Assembly (NCBI GenBank): GCA_023428135.1
Contig: JAEYZG010000037.1
Location: 1-64,000 of the forward strand
DNA length: 64,000 bases
Source of the DNA: Bacteroidota bacterium
GTDB lineage: Bacteria > Bacteroidota > Bacteroidia > Cytophagales > Cytophagaceae
Reading direction: 5' to 3'
Every line of letters begins with the position of its first letter. Position 1 is the first letter of the stretch. This document shows, piece after piece, positions 1 through 9,443 of the stretch. The translations under genes and the position numbers were made by a program. The notes under the pieces are model-generated. The model saw only the letters and a list, made by a program, of their open reading frames with translations. It did no database searches and had not been told where the DNA came from.

Positions 1-130
1 TGAAGCACCGCAAGGTTGTTTATTGGCTGCTCCTGCAAGCCTGCCAATGAAGGGCCTACCTTCATCTTTTATACAGCATTGAAAAGCATTTATTTAATGC
101 CGCTTTTCATTCTCGGCACACAGAGCGTAA

Positions 131-214
131 AGCTGAAAGCACAAAGCTAAAAGTTTAAAGTTGACAGGGTAAAGTTGTATTTCACTTTTTACTTTTAGCT
201 TTTAGCTTTCAGCT
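131..214. repeat. AAAGC-type inverted repeat, copy 1
   Basis: The left arm (131-153) and right arm (192-214) are inverted copies matching at 21 of 23 positions, separated by a 38-nt loop that itself contains AAAGT-like units. Both arms are degenerate tandem runs of a roughly 7-nt unit, AAAGCTG/AAAGCTA. The right arm ends one base from the stop codon of the minus-strand M42 peptidase gene (216-218), so in the mRNA the purine-rich arm follows the stop immediately. Related elements lie at 11234-11292, 18374-18402 and 52081-52284. It may act as a 3' end or stability hairpin; that function is inference. Confidence 0.75.
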
Positions 215-215
215 C

Positions 216-1262
216 TTAAAAGTTCCAGTCAAACTTCTCAAGACCTTCTATGGCTCTTGACAATAGGTTAATTGAATGTTTCACATCGTCTTTATTCACC
301 ATTTCAATTACCTGATGTATATGTCTGGTCGGAATTGAAATAGCCCCGGCTATAGCCCCCATTTTTCCGCCCTTTTGAAGCGGAGCAGTATCAGTACCAC
401 CAGCAGTAAGAATTTCAGGCTGCCATTGTATAGAATGACTTGAAGCTGTCTGCTTTAAATAGTTAACCATTCTGTAATCAGCAATGGCAGAAGAATCCAT
501 GATTTTTATTGCAGTTCCTTTCCCTAATTCTGTAATTTTCTCCTGAGGTTTTGCTCCCGGAACATCATATGCAATAGTGGTATCAATTGCAATTCCAAAG
601 TCAGGATTTATCTGATGCGCTGCAGTAGTAGCGCCTCTTAAACCTACTTCTTCCTGCACTGTAAATACTGCATAAAAATCATACGGAAGATTTTGAATTT
701 GCTTCAATGCTTCAATAAGAATAAATACACTAATTCTGTTATCAAGGGATTTACAGTTAATGTTATTTCCCATTATAATGAGACTTCTTTCTCTTGTAAT
801 CGGATTTCCGATGGAGACATATTTTTCTACCTCCTCTTTAGTCATACCTGTATCAATGAAAAAATCCTCGATTTTTGCAGGTTTTACTTTTTCCTCCGGA
901 GACATCACATGTACAGGTTTACTCCCCATCACACCAATAACGTCTTGACTACCGTGAACAATTACTCTTTGCGCGGTGAGTGTCTTGGGATCAAATCCAC
1001 CAAGAGGGTGAAAAAAGATAAATCCCTGCTCATTGATATAAGTAACAATGAAACCAATTTCATCCATGTGAGCAGCGGCCATCACTTTTTTAGCCCCTGT
1101 CAGTCCTTTCTTCAAAGCGATAACATTCCCCAAATTGTCCACTCTGAATTCATCCACAAGAGGTTTGATCTGTTCAATAACAAAGGCCCGAATCTTTTGC
1201 TCGTAGCCAGGAGCTCCTGGAAGCTCGCAGATTTTAGTTAATAATTCTATGTTCAATTCCAT
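216..1262 (-). CDS. M42 family metallopeptidase (FrvX/glutamyl aminopeptidase-like)
   Basis: A 348-residue cytoplasmic aminopeptidase of the M42 family; these are dinuclear metal enzymes, usually forming large tetrahedral complexes, that trim peptides. Visible metal and catalytic residues are H65-x-D67 in the AAHMDEIG motif, D174 in DNRIS, the E204-E205 pair in VQEEVGLRG, D227 and H316 in the C-terminal HIHQ segment. The GGTDTAP motif near residue 288 is also typical. Length is normal for the family and there is no signal peptide. The start MELNIELLTK gives a natural N terminus. It is transcribed away from the window edge as a single gene. The exact substrate (peptidase or older 'endoglucanase M' label) cannot be read from sequence, but peptidase is strongly favoured. 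Confidence 0.93.
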   Translation of the reverse strand: MELNIELLTKICELPGAPGYEQKIRAFVIEQIKPLVDEFRVDNLGNVIALKKGLTGAKKVMAAAHMDEIGFIVTYINEQGFIFFHPLGGFDPKTLTAQRVIVHGSQDVIGVMGSKPVHVMSPEEKVKPAKIEDFFIDTGMTKEEVEKYVSIGNPITRERSLIIMGNNINCKSLDNRISVFILIEALKQIQNLPYDFYAVFTVQEEVGLRGATTAAHQINPDFGIAIDTTIAYDVPGAKPQEKITELGKGTAIKIMDSSAIADYRMVNYLKQTASSHSIQWQPEILTAGGTDTAPLQKGGKMGAIAGAISIPTRHIHQVIEMVNKDDVKHSINLLSRAIEGLEKFDWNF

Positions 1263-1277
1263 ATATAATAAAAATAA

Positions 1278-1309
1278 AAAGGGACTGTAAAAATTTAGAC
1301 AGTCCCTTT
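1278..1309 (-). terminator. Rho-independent terminator after pyk
   Basis: A perfect 11-bp stem (1278-1288 with 1299-1309, AAAGGGACTGT) closes a 10-nt loop and is flanked by A and T runs on both sides. It lies just downstream of the pyruvate kinase stop and upstream of the M42 gene, so it separates the two minus-strand units. Confidence 0.8.
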
Positions 1310-1333
1310 ATAATAAATATTTAGAGGTAAATG

Positions 1334-2761
1334 TTATTCAACAACACCTAATTTTAGAGTATTTGCTCTTTGTGTATATGTAAATGGCATGCTTGCCGTA
1401 GTTACATAAGTATCACCTTTTTTCAATAAGCCTTCTTTTACCAAAAGATCTCTAACCCCCTGAATTGTCTCATCGGTTGTAGTGAACTTATCATAATAAA
1501 TAGCTTTTACTCCCCAAACAAGGCTTAGTTTTGTAAGCATTGCTTTGTCAGAAGTTACAATGATAATATTTGCTTTTGGTCTATGGCTTGCAATTCTGAA
1601 TGCAGAATAACCTGATTGAGATAAACCGATGATAGCTTTTGCATTTACATGATCAGCAAGTGTGCAGGCAGTAGCAATTACGCTGTCGCTGAATGATGAA
1701 TCTTCTTTATTTGTGTGCTTATTGTAGATAGATTCAGCCTGTCTTTCTACAGAAGCACATATTCTTGCCATGCTCTGAACAGTAAGAACAGGATACTCTC
1801 CACTTGCTGTTTCAGCACTCAACATAACTGTATCTGCACCATCAATGATCGCATTTGCTACGTCGTTAGTTTCCGCTCTTGTTGGACGAGGATTCGTGAT
1901 CATGCTTTCCATCATCTGAGTAGCGATAATTACCGGTTTTCCAGCGATACCACATTTTTTCACGATCATTTTCTGCATCATCGGAACATCTTCCATTAAC
2001 ACCTCAACGCCCAGGTCACCTCTGGCAACCATAATAGCGTCAGTTTCAGCGATGATTTCATCTATGTTTGCAATTGCTTCAGGCTTCTCGATCTTTGCAA
2101 CAACCTTAATATCTTTACCGGATTTTTGGATAATTTCTTTAAGTTCTCTCATATCTTCTGCCCTTCTAACAAAAGAAAGAGCGATCCAGTCAAGTCCTTG
2201 CTCAATTCCAAAAATAAGATCTTTTCTATCCTTTTCAGTTAATGAAGGCTCAGAAACATTAGTATTAGGAAGGTTGATACCTTTTTTAGATTTCAGGATA
2301 CCACCATAAACGATCTCTGCCGTAACCTCACCGTTTTTAGCAGCAAGAACTTTCAACTCAATTTTACCATCATCAATAAGGATAGCATCGCCAGGCTTCA
2401 CGTCAGAAGTAAGAGACTGATAAGAAGTACTTATCTTCTCTTTTGTACCCATGCAATACTCTTTAGTAATGATTATTTGCGCCCCTTCTCTTAATTCAAC
2501 ACCGTTATTTTCAACTTCGTTGGTTCTGATTTTTGGTCCTTGTAAGTCTTGAAGAATTGCAATATTAGCATTGTGCTCTTTATTTAATTCTCTGATGTAT
2601 TGGATCACCTGAAGATGTCCCTCATGGCTTCCGTGTGAAAAGTTTAATCTGAAAATATTTGCACCGGCCTTCACCAGCTCCCATAATTTCTCTTTCGTGT
2701 TACAAGCTGGTCCGACTGTTGCAATAATTTTTGTCTTTTTGTTAATCTGCTCCATTTTCAA
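1334..2761 (-). CDS. pyk: Pyruvate kinase
   Basis: A 475-residue pyruvate kinase that converts phosphoenolpyruvate and ADP to pyruvate and ATP in glycolysis. Visible family features are the FRLNFSHG substrate motif (residues 37-44), the catalytic K223 with metal ligand E225 in VVAKIEKPEAI, and D249 in the ARGDLGVE loop. The barrel is followed by the C-terminal regulatory domain. Its ATG overlaps the stop of the upstream IPExxxVDY gene by 4 bp (ATGA), indicating translational coupling. The first codons encode MKMEQ, so a start two codons later is equally possible. Confidence 0.97.
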   Translation of the reverse strand: MKMEQINKKTKIIATVGPACNTKEKLWELVKAGANIFRLNFSHGSHEGHLQVIQYIRELNKEHNANIAILQDLQGPKIRTNEVENNGVELREGAQIIITKEYCMGTKEKISTSYQSLTSDVKPGDAILIDDGKIELKVLAAKNGEVTAEIVYGGILKSKKGINLPNTNVSEPSLTEKDRKDLIFGIEQGLDWIALSFVRRAEDMRELKEIIQKSGKDIKVVAKIEKPEAIANIDEIIAETDAIMVARGDLGVEVLMEDVPMMQKMIVKKCGIAGKPVIIATQMMESMITNPRPTRAETNDVANAIIDGADTVMLSAETASGEYPVLTVQSMARICASVERQAESIYNKHTNKEDSSFSDSVIATACTLADHVNAKAIIGLSQSGYSAFRIASHRPKANIIIVTSDKAMLTKLSLVWGVKAIYYDKFTTTDETIQGVRDLLVKEGLLKKGDTYVTTASMPFTYTQRANTLKLGVVE

Positions 2762-3189
2762 AAAATTAAGTTTTCTTTAGACTTTAATTTATTTACTTCA
2801 ATTTTTTTTACGTATTGTACTATTTGCAATTCTTTAAGCTTCTCAAACAGTTCAGCTGTTTCGAACAGCATAACTTCTCCGGACATGTGAATAAAATAGT
2901 CATATTCTTTAAGCTCGGGGACCAGGAAGGGTTTGGGAAGATTCTCCGATTCGCAGGATCTATTTTTCAATAATCTGAAAACACTGTATTCTTTCTCGTA
3001 AATATAATTAGTGATTACCAGTTTCCAATCTTTAACAAAGTCAAGTTTTATATCTTCCTGTTTACAAAGATTGATACTTAACACCTTATTTATAGACCAT
3101 GCTAACTTATGAGCCTTTACTGAAGAAATTATAGCAAAAAACTCAAAATCATACTCATAATCGACTACTAGCTTTGTAGTTTTCATCAT
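2758..3189 (-). CDS. IPExxxVDY family protein
   Basis: A 143-residue cytoplasmic protein of unknown function belonging to the Bacteroidota-restricted IPExxxVDY family. The diagnostic segment appears here as VPELKEYDYFI (about residues 91-101), with the isoleucine replaced by valine. The family is commonly seen beside pyruvate kinase, and here the two genes overlap by 4 bp in one operon. No signal peptide, membrane segment or catalytic motif is visible. A role in modulating pyruvate kinase is only a context-based guess. The doubled Met at the N terminus leaves the start uncertain by one codon. Confidence 0.82.
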   Translation of the reverse strand: MMKTTKLVVDYEYDFEFFAIISSVKAHKLAWSINKVLSINLCKQEDIKLDFVKDWKLVITNYIYEKEYSVFRLLKNRSCESENLPKPFLVPELKEYDYFIHMSGEVMLFETAELFEKLKELQIVQYVKKIEVNKLKSKENLIF

Positions 3190-3285
3190 TATTTGCCCTA
3201 TAGGCCTATTTTAAGGGACGTAAATATATAATTAAAAAGTTGCATGTGGAAAATTTATTATGTTTTTGATGAAGAATAAAAAATT

Positions 3286-3320
3286 TTGTTTGACAATATA
3301 GTTTTTAATGTATTTCTTTG
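3286..3320 (+). promoter_or_regulatory. Possible acpP promoter
   Basis: A TTTG/TTGACA-like element at 3289-3295 is followed by TATTTCTTTG at 3311-3320, about 30 nt before the acpP start. The downstream element resembles the Bacteroidota -7 box TAnnTTTG but has four instead of two bases between TA and TTTG. It is therefore a weak call. Confidence 0.3.
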
Positions 3321-3350
3321 CACCGTGTTTTACTAAACTCATTTAAAACA

Positions 3351-3590
3351 ATGTCAGAAATAGCACAAAAAGTTAAGAGTATCATTATTGACAAATTAGG
3401 AGTTGAAGAATCTGAGGTTACCTCTGAAGCTAGCTTCACAAACGACTTAGGAGCTGACTCCTTAGACACAGTAGAATTAATCATGGAATTCGAAAAAGAA
3501 TTTAACATATCAATTCCTGATGAGCAAGCTGAAAACATTTCAACTGTTGGTCAAGCTGTTGCTTATTTGGAGCAAAACGTTAAACAATAA
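3351..3590 (+). CDS. acpP: Acyl carrier protein
   Basis: A 79-residue acyl carrier protein that carries growing acyl chains on a phosphopantetheine arm. The attachment serine is S37 in the GADSLDTVEL motif. The protein is small and acidic, as usual. The reading frame is open to an earlier ATG at 3318, but MSEIAQKVKS is the standard ACP N terminus, so the start at 3351 was chosen. fabF follows 30 bp downstream and rnc after that, the common acpP-fabF-rnc order. Confidence 0.97.
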   Translation: MSEIAQKVKSIIIDKLGVEESEVTSEASFTNDLGADSLDTVELIMEFEKEFNISIPDEQAENISTVGQAVAYLEQNVKQ

Positions 3591-3620
3591 TTTCTTTAGA
3601 TTCCCTCTCAAAATTCTTTT

Positions 3621-4868
3621 ATGAATTTAAAAAGAGTTGTTGTAACAGGATTAGGCGCACTTACCCCAATAGGAAACAATGTTGAAGATTACTGGAAATC
3701 ATTGTCCACTGGAGTAAGTGGTGCTGCTCCTACTACCCGCTACAACGCTGAAAAATCAAAAACCAGATTCGCCTGCGAAGTTAAAAACTTCAATGTAGAA
3801 AATTTTATTGATAAAAAAGAGGTCAAAAGAATGGACCCTTTTACTCAATATGCTATAGTGGCATCTGATGAAGCTATCAAAGATTCAAATCTTGATCTTA
3901 ATAATATAAACAAAGATAGAGCTGGAGTTATCTGGGGCTCAGGAATAGGCGGTCTCCGCACTTTCCAGGATGAAGTTTCCGGATTTGCACTTGGTGATGG
4001 AACTCCAAGATTCAATCCCTTCTTTATTCCTAAAATGATCGCCGATATTAGTGCCGGTCATATTTCTATGAAGTTTGGCTTCAGAGGTCCCAATTTCGTT
4101 ACTGTCTCTGCTTGCGCTTCTTCTACCAATGCTATTGTTGACGCCTTTAACTATATTAGATTAGGAATGGCCGACATAATGGTAACCGGAGGATCAGAAG
4201 CAGCTGTGACAGAAGCCGGAATCGGTGGTTTCAACGCTATGAAAGCACTTTCTGAAAGAAATGATGATCCTTCTACAGCTTCAAGACCTTTCGACAAAGA
4301 CAGAGATGGCTTTGTTCTGGGTGAAGGGGCAGGAGCACTTATATTAGAGGAATATGAACATGCAAAAGCAAGGGGCGCTAAAATCTATGCTGAGATAATC
4401 GGCGGCGGTATGTCTGCTGATGCATACCACTTAACTGCTCCGCACCCGGAAGGATTAGGACAAATAAGTGTTATGAATAATGCTCTTGCTGATGCAAAAC
4501 TGAAACCTGAAGATGTTGACTATATCAATGTCCATGGCACTTCAACTCCACTTGGTGACATCAGTGAACTTACGGCTATACAAAAAGTATTTGGTGAACA
4601 TGCATATAAGCTTAGCATCAGTTCTACCAAATCTATGACTGGTCACTTACTTGGTGCTGCCGGAGCTATCGAGGCTATTGCTTGTATTCTTGCTATCAAA
4701 CACCAGACAGTTCCTCCTACTATCAACCATTTTACTGATGATGAAAGGGTTGATTCCAGACTTAATCTGACTTTCAACAAAGCACAGGCAAAAACTATAA
4801 ATGTAGCTTTGAGCAATACTTTCGGATTTGGTGGGCATAACTGCTCTATTATTCTGCGTAAAATTTAA
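3621..4868 (+). CDS. fabF: 3-oxoacyl-[ACP] synthase II (KASII)
   Basis: A 415-residue condensing enzyme that elongates acyl-ACP with malonyl-ACP in type II fatty acid synthesis. The Cys-His-His triad is visible: C165 in VSACASSTN, H305 in NVHGTSTPLGD and H342 in MTGHLLGAAGA. Length and spacing are normal for FabF. It lies between acpP (30 bp upstream) and rnc, and is closed by a strong terminator at 4893-4927. Confidence 0.97.
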   Translation: MNLKRVVVTGLGALTPIGNNVEDYWKSLSTGVSGAAPTTRYNAEKSKTRFACEVKNFNVENFIDKKEVKRMDPFTQYAIVASDEAIKDSNLDLNNINKDRAGVIWGSGIGGLRTFQDEVSGFALGDGTPRFNPFFIPKMIADISAGHISMKFGFRGPNFVTVSACASSTNAIVDAFNYIRLGMADIMVTGGSEAAVTEAGIGGFNAMKALSERNDDPSTASRPFDKDRDGFVLGEGAGALILEEYEHAKARGAKIYAEIIGGGMSADAYHLTAPHPEGLGQISVMNNALADAKLKPEDVDYINVHGTSTPLGDISELTAIQKVFGEHAYKLSISSTKSMTGHLLGAAGAIEAIACILAIKHQTVPPTINHFTDDERVDSRLNLTFNKAQAKTINVALSNTFGFGGHNCSIILRKI

Positions 4869-4892
4869 AAAATTAATAAATTTAAACATTAT

Positions 4893-4932
4893 AAAGGTGT
4901 TAACTCTTTGGAAGATTTAACACCTTTTTTTT
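4893..4932 (+). terminator. Terminator after fabF
   Basis: An 11-bp perfect stem (4893-4903 with 4917-4927, core AAAGGTGTTAA) is followed by a long T run. A tiny palindrome AGCTTTCAAAGCT sits a few bases further (about 4940-4952) and resembles one unit of the AAAGC repeat family. Confidence 0.85.
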
Positions 4933-5008
4933 ATTTTTAGCTTTCAAAGCTGAACTTAATTTATTCGATTCAGATTCTGTTAATTATTATATTAAAACTT
5001 ATTCAAAT

Positions 5009-5749
5009 TTGATTTCCTACTTAAGGAGAATTTCGCATCTGTTTAACAAACAGCTGGCAAAGGAAAAGACATTTGCTAAATCAATAGCAAATATAACAGG
5101 ACAAACGCCCATCAATCTTAACCTTTATAAACTTGCTGTATGTCACACCTCTGCTGCAAAAGAGGACAAGCTTGGTGTCCGTAGCTCAAATGAAAGGCTT
5201 GAATACCTTGGTGATGCGATACTTGGCGCAGTAATAGCAGAATTTCTTTTCAAAAAATTCCCTTATAAAGATGAAGGATTCCTGACTGAAATCAGATCAA
5301 GAATCGTAAATCGTGAATCACTGAATAAACTCGGAAAAAAAATAGGACTCAATAAAATTGTGGAGTTTAATCCAGGCAGAGGTGGTAACACCCACAAGTC
5401 GCTATACGGCGATGCTCTTGAAGCATTGGTTGGAGCAGTATACCTTGACAAAGGCTTTAAATCCTGTAGAAAATTTATTCTCACCAGACTTTTACAACCA
5501 CATTTCGACCTGAATGAGATTATAGAAAACAACCTTAACTTCAAAAGTGTCTTAATTGAATGGGCACAAAAGGAATCTAAAGACATTAAGTTTGTAATCA
5601 TCAAAGAAGTCGGAAGTATTCATCATAAAGAATTTACAGCCCAGGTGCTTATTGAAGATGAACCAGTAAGTACTGGAACAGGATTTAGTAAGAAAAAAGC
5701 TGAACAGGCTGCTGCTGAAAAAGCTTGTCAGATCCGGGAAATAAAATAG
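5009..5749 (+). CDS. rnc: Ribonuclease III
   Basis: A 246-residue double-stranded RNA endonuclease for rRNA and mRNA processing. The signature NERLEYLGD spans residues 61-69 (E65 and D69), and the second metal-binding pair is D135 and E138 in YGDALEALVGAVYLDKG. A dsRNA-binding domain covers about 180-246. The start is a TTG at 5009; no ATG or GTG occurs upstream of the catalytic domain in this frame, and the roughly 35 residues before the domain fit relatives. A terminator separates it from fabF, so it may have its own promoter. Confidence 0.95.
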   Translation: MISYLRRISHLFNKQLAKEKTFAKSIANITGQTPINLNLYKLAVCHTSAAKEDKLGVRSSNERLEYLGDAILGAVIAEFLFKKFPYKDEGFLTEIRSRIVNRESLNKLGKKIGLNKIVEFNPGRGGNTHKSLYGDALEALVGAVYLDKGFKSCRKFILTRLLQPHFDLNEIIENNLNFKSVLIEWAQKESKDIKFVIIKEVGSIHHKEFTAQVLIEDEPVSTGTGFSKKKAEQAAAEKACQIREIK

Positions 5750-5977
5750 TTCACCCTTTTATTCAACTTCACCTTATACTATAGAAATCAATAAAATAGT
5801 CTTTTTATTTTTTTAAAAGATAAGGTTATTGATAATTCTCATTCTTCTATAATTCAAGCTCTCTGATTCATTTTTATTTGAAAAATCACATTTTCTTAAA
5901 TTTATTAAATCATAAATTTTACATTTGACTTTATCGAATCTTTTCTGGTTTGATTCAATGTATAAAACTATCCGAAT

Positions 5978-7840
5978 ATGAGAATTGCAGGTGCTGCACT
6001 TAACCAAACTCCTCTGGATTGGGATAATAATATATCTAACATTATAGCTGCAATTAATGAAGCAAGGGATAATCAGGTCGATATCCTTTGCCTGCCAGAA
6101 CTTTGCATTACTGGTTATGGTTGCGAAGATTGGTTCTTAAGCGAGTGGGTATCAGAAACAGCGTTTCAACACTTGATTGAGCTTATACCCCTTACCACCA
6201 ACATAACAGTAAGTTTTGGGCTTCCTGTAAGATTCAACAACCTGGTTTATAATTGTGCCTGTCTTGTTAAAAACAACGAAATTCTTGGTATCTCAGCTAA
6301 ACAATTCTTAGCAAACGACGGAGTGCATTATGAACCAAGATGGTTTACTCCCTGGCAACATTCTCAGATTGAAACTTTTTGTATAGAAGGAAAAACCTAT
6401 CCTTTCGGAGACATTTTATATGAAATTGATGGAATTAAAATAGGTTATGAAATTTGCGAAGATGCATGGAAACCTGATAATTTGAGACCTGCTTCAAGAC
6501 TTTGCAAAATGAATGTGGACCTTATACTGAATCCTAGTGCAAGTCACTTTGCTTTTGCAAAATCAGATTTCAGATATAATCTTATTATTGGAAGTTCAGA
6601 AAGATTCAACTGTACTTATCTATATACAAACCTATTGGGCAATGAAGCTGGCAGAATGATTTTTGATGGAGAAGTTCTGATTGCAAGAAATGGTAATCTC
6701 ATACAACGCAATGATAGACTTTCCTTTAAAAACTTTAACCTGGTCTATGCCGATATTGATTTTTCCACAGGAAAAGTCTCTGATGCACCCCTGCATCCGG
6801 ATGACAGAGAAAAAAACTTCGAATTTTGGGAAGCAGTTACGCTCGGACTTTTTGATTATATGAGAAAAAGCCATAGCAAAGGATTTGTGCTATCGCTCAG
6901 CGGTGGCGCTGATAGTTCTGCCTGTGCAGTGATGGTTTCTGAAATGATCAAAAAAGGAATAAAAGAACTTGGGGTAAAAGAATTCTTAAATAAAGGCGGC
7001 CTCTCTCCTATCCCAGGAATTGAGTCTGAACCGTATAAAAAACAAGTCAGAATAGTTACAGAAAAAGTGCTAATCTGCGCCTATCAGTCCACCAAAAACT
7101 CCGGAAAGGAAACATTTGAATCTGCAGAAAAGCTGGCAGAATCCATTGGTGCGAGATTCTATCATTGGGATGTACAAGATCAGGTTTCAGGATATATTAA
7201 AACAATTGAACAGGTGCTGGAGCATCCTCTTACCTGGGAAAAGCATGACATCACCTTACAGAATATTCAGGCCCGAAGCCGCTCTCCGATAATATGGATG
7301 CTCGCAAACATCAATAATGCTTTATTAATCACCACATCGAACCGAAGTGAAGGTGATGTCGGATATGCTACAATGGACGGAGATACTTCTGGTAGTATTG
7401 CTCCAATAGCTGGTGTTGACAAACATTTTATTCAACATTGGCTGCTCTGGGCTGAAAAAAATCTGGACCAACCAGGCTTACGTTTTGTAAATTCACTGAT
7501 TCCTACTGCTGAATTAAGACCAGTGGAAAAAACTCAGACTGACGAGAAGGACCTTATGCCTTACTGGTTATTGGCGGAAATAGAAAAACTTGCTATCAAA
7601 GACAAAAAATCTCCTTTGGAAGTTTTTAATATTTTGGCAAAAGAAAATAAAACAGAGGCTGCACTACTTAAATCATATATAGACAAATTCTTCAGGATGT
7701 GGTCAAGAAATCAATGGAAGAGAGAAAGATTAGCACCTGGATTCCACCTCGATGAGTTTAATGTAGATCCCAAAACATGGTGTAGGTTTCCGATTTTAAA
7801 CAGTGGATTTAAAAATGAGTTAAAAAAGCTTGAGGATTAA
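5978..7840 (+). CDS. nadE: Glutamine-dependent NAD+ synthetase
   Basis: A 620-residue fusion of an N-terminal nitrilase-type glutaminase (about 1-270) and a C-terminal NAD synthetase. It amidates nicotinic acid adenine dinucleotide to NAD+ using glutamine and ATP. The glutaminase triad is E41, K108 and C160 (GYEICEDAW). The ATP pyrophosphatase loop SGGADSS lies at 308-314. The late TTSNRSEGD and GDTSG motifs are typical of the synthetase. A TACATTTG sequence at 5920-5927 matches the Bacteroidota -7 box, about 50 nt before the ATG, but no good TTG element was found at the right distance. Confidence 0.96.
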   Translation: MRIAGAALNQTPLDWDNNISNIIAAINEARDNQVDILCLPELCITGYGCEDWFLSEWVSETAFQHLIELIPLTTNITVSFGLPVRFNNLVYNCACLVKNNEILGISAKQFLANDGVHYEPRWFTPWQHSQIETFCIEGKTYPFGDILYEIDGIKIGYEICEDAWKPDNLRPASRLCKMNVDLILNPSASHFAFAKSDFRYNLIIGSSERFNCTYLYTNLLGNEAGRMIFDGEVLIARNGNLIQRNDRLSFKNFNLVYADIDFSTGKVSDAPLHPDDREKNFEFWEAVTLGLFDYMRKSHSKGFVLSLSGGADSSACAVMVSEMIKKGIKELGVKEFLNKGGLSPIPGIESEPYKKQVRIVTEKVLICAYQSTKNSGKETFESAEKLAESIGARFYHWDVQDQVSGYIKTIEQVLEHPLTWEKHDITLQNIQARSRSPIIWMLANINNALLITTSNRSEGDVGYATMDGDTSGSIAPIAGVDKHFIQHWLLWAEKNLDQPGLRFVNSLIPTAELRPVEKTQTDEKDLMPYWLLAEIEKLAIKDKKSPLEVFNILAKENKTEAALLKSYIDKFFRMWSRNQWKRERLAPGFHLDEFNVDPKTWCRFPILNSGFKNELKKLED

Positions 7841-7851
7841 ATTGAATGTTA

Positions 7852-8061
7852 TTATCTGTAATATTTCCAGTTAAATTCAGGTAAATGATATGAATCCAAA
7901 CTTGAAGACAGCATTTTGAAAAAAGATTCATCTGTAAAAAATTTCAAAAACAAAAAATAGAATAAAAACAAGAGGCAGATATTAAATAATGGAATCCTTA
8001 TACTTGGTTTTCCCTTGGGCATAAAAGATCGCGGTGTTTTCATAAAAGAAAATTTGATCAC
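7852..8061 (-). CDS. Hypothetical small membrane protein
   Basis: A possible 69-residue protein (63 from the second Met) encoded opposite to and between nadE and lgt. It has a basic N terminus (KTPRSFMPKGK) followed by one strongly hydrophobic stretch (about residues 24-43), then a polar tail ending in NWKYYR. It does not overlap another gene. I do not recognise a family, and no convincing promoter or RBS is visible, so it could be chance. The remaining 8062-8351 before lgt holds nothing I can identify. Confidence 0.35.
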   Translation of the reverse strand: MIKFSFMKTPRSFMPKGKPSIRIPLFNICLLFLFYFLFLKFFTDESFFKMLSSSLDSYHLPEFNWKYYR

Positions 8062-8351
8062 ATAATGTATTTATACGATAATGTTTCACTAGAGTTAATC
8101 CTCTAAAATAAAAATATTACAATAAGCTATATATTTTATTTAAAAACCAATTTCAATCTATTCAAAATCTACGTTGATCGAAATACACAATATCAATAAG
8201 GCTTATAAGCCTGAATTTTGTGGATAACTTTATCGTCCAATTATAAAAACTTAGTGACTAAAATTAAAATAATACAATTATTTCCATTTATAAATCTTTT
8301 CTTTCTTTTTAATTCTGATTTGATTTTATTGCAGGCCAAAAATTATACAGC

Positions 8352-9443
8352 ATGACTTTTAACTTTGTTCTCTGGGAAGCTTCTCCCGAGTTATTTTCTA
8401 TAGGAAGCTTAACGGTACGGTGGTATGGACTACTTTTCGCACTCGGATTTCTAATTGGCCAGCAAATTTTAATCTGGATTTATAAGACAGAGGGAAAATC
8501 AGAAAAGTATGTAGAAACACTTACTGTGTATATGGTAGTGGCTACTATTCTGGGAGCAAGAATTGGGCATTGTCTTTTTTACGAGCCGGAATATTATTTG
8601 ACCCATCCTCTGGATATTCTGAAAATATGGGAAGGTGGACTTGCAAGTCATGGCGCTGCTGCAGGAATTTTAATAGCAATTTACCTTTATTCCAAAAAGC
8701 AAACCGATCAAAGTTACCTGTATGTTCTGGATCGTATGGTTATTACCATCGCCCTTGCTGGATGCTTAATTCGTTTGGGAAACCTCATGAATTCTGAAAT
8801 TATCGGAAAACCTACAAGCTTCAGAGGAGGATTTATCTTTGCCAGAAGCATGGAAGATCTGCTTGACAAAACTTACAAGAACTCTATTTACGATATTGAA
8901 ATGAGCCTTAATGGAAAAGATAGTCTTGATGAGGCAGGAAGAACAATTGCAGGAGTTGACTTAAGTTTTGAAGTACCAGGTGAAGAGAACAATGAAAAGG
9001 AAATCAAGGCATTTGTAGAAGGTGGAATTAAAAAGACAATTGAAAGAGAATACAATGAACATATTGTGTACGCTGAACATCCACCTATTAAAATAGAAAA
9101 ACTTGAAGGAGAAAAAGCTCAGAAAGTAACAGTTGGAATTTGGGGTGTTCCAAGGCATCCTTCTCAATTATATGAGGCCATTTCTTCCTTTTTACTCTTT
9201 TTATTTTTGTTTTTTGGGGTATACAATAGAAAAAGAGAGAAAACACCAGAAGGAAGAATATTTGGTTTTTTTGTAGTGATATTATTCTCTCTGAGATTTA
9301 TATACGAATACTTTAAAGAACCTCAGGTAGAATTTGAACAGACTATGAGTTATAATATGGGCCAACTTTTAAGTATACCGTTAATTATTGCTGGTCTGTT
9401 TGTTCTTATAAACAGTTACCGCAAAAAAAATGAATTAAGCTAA
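8352..9443 (+). CDS. lgt: Prolipoprotein diacylglyceryl transferase
   Basis: A 363-residue inner-membrane enzyme that transfers diacylglycerol from phosphatidylglycerol to the lipobox cysteine of prolipoproteins. Family features are the HG motif (H100-G101 in ASHGAAAGI), the RLGNLMNSEIIG signature (R141, N144, E149) and HPSQLYEA near 269-276, with about seven membrane segments. It is longer than the ~290-residue E. coli enzyme because of a charged insertion at about residues 168-262 between the signature and HPSQLYEA, expected to face the periplasm. The gene converges with yidD, and the stops overlap by 4 bp. Confidence 0.95.
   Translation: MTFNFVLWEASPELFSIGSLTVRWYGLLFALGFLIGQQILIWIYKTEGKSEKYVETLTVYMVVATILGARIGHCLFYEPEYYLTHPLDILKIWEGGLASHGAAAGILIAIYLYSKKQTDQSYLYVLDRMVITIALAGCLIRLGNLMNSEIIGKPTSFRGGFIFARSMEDLLDKTYKNSIYDIEMSLNGKDSLDEAGRTIAGVDLSFEVPGEENNEKEIKAFVEGGIKKTIEREYNEHIVYAEHPPIKIEKLEGEKAQKVTVGIWGVPRHPSQLYEAISSFLLFLFLFFGVYNRKREKTPEGRIFGFFVVILFSLRFIYEYFKEPQVEFEQTMSYNMGQLLSIPLIIAGLFVLINSYRKKNELS

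Noticed and set aside
693..1241. 182-residue plus-strand open frame opposite the M42 peptidase
   Set aside because: It lies entirely antisense to a gene with full metal-ligand motifs, and its translation shows no recognisable domain.
5813..6007. 64-residue minus-strand open frame upstream of nadE
   Set aside because: Overlaps the nadE start and promoter region, with no domain or operon context.
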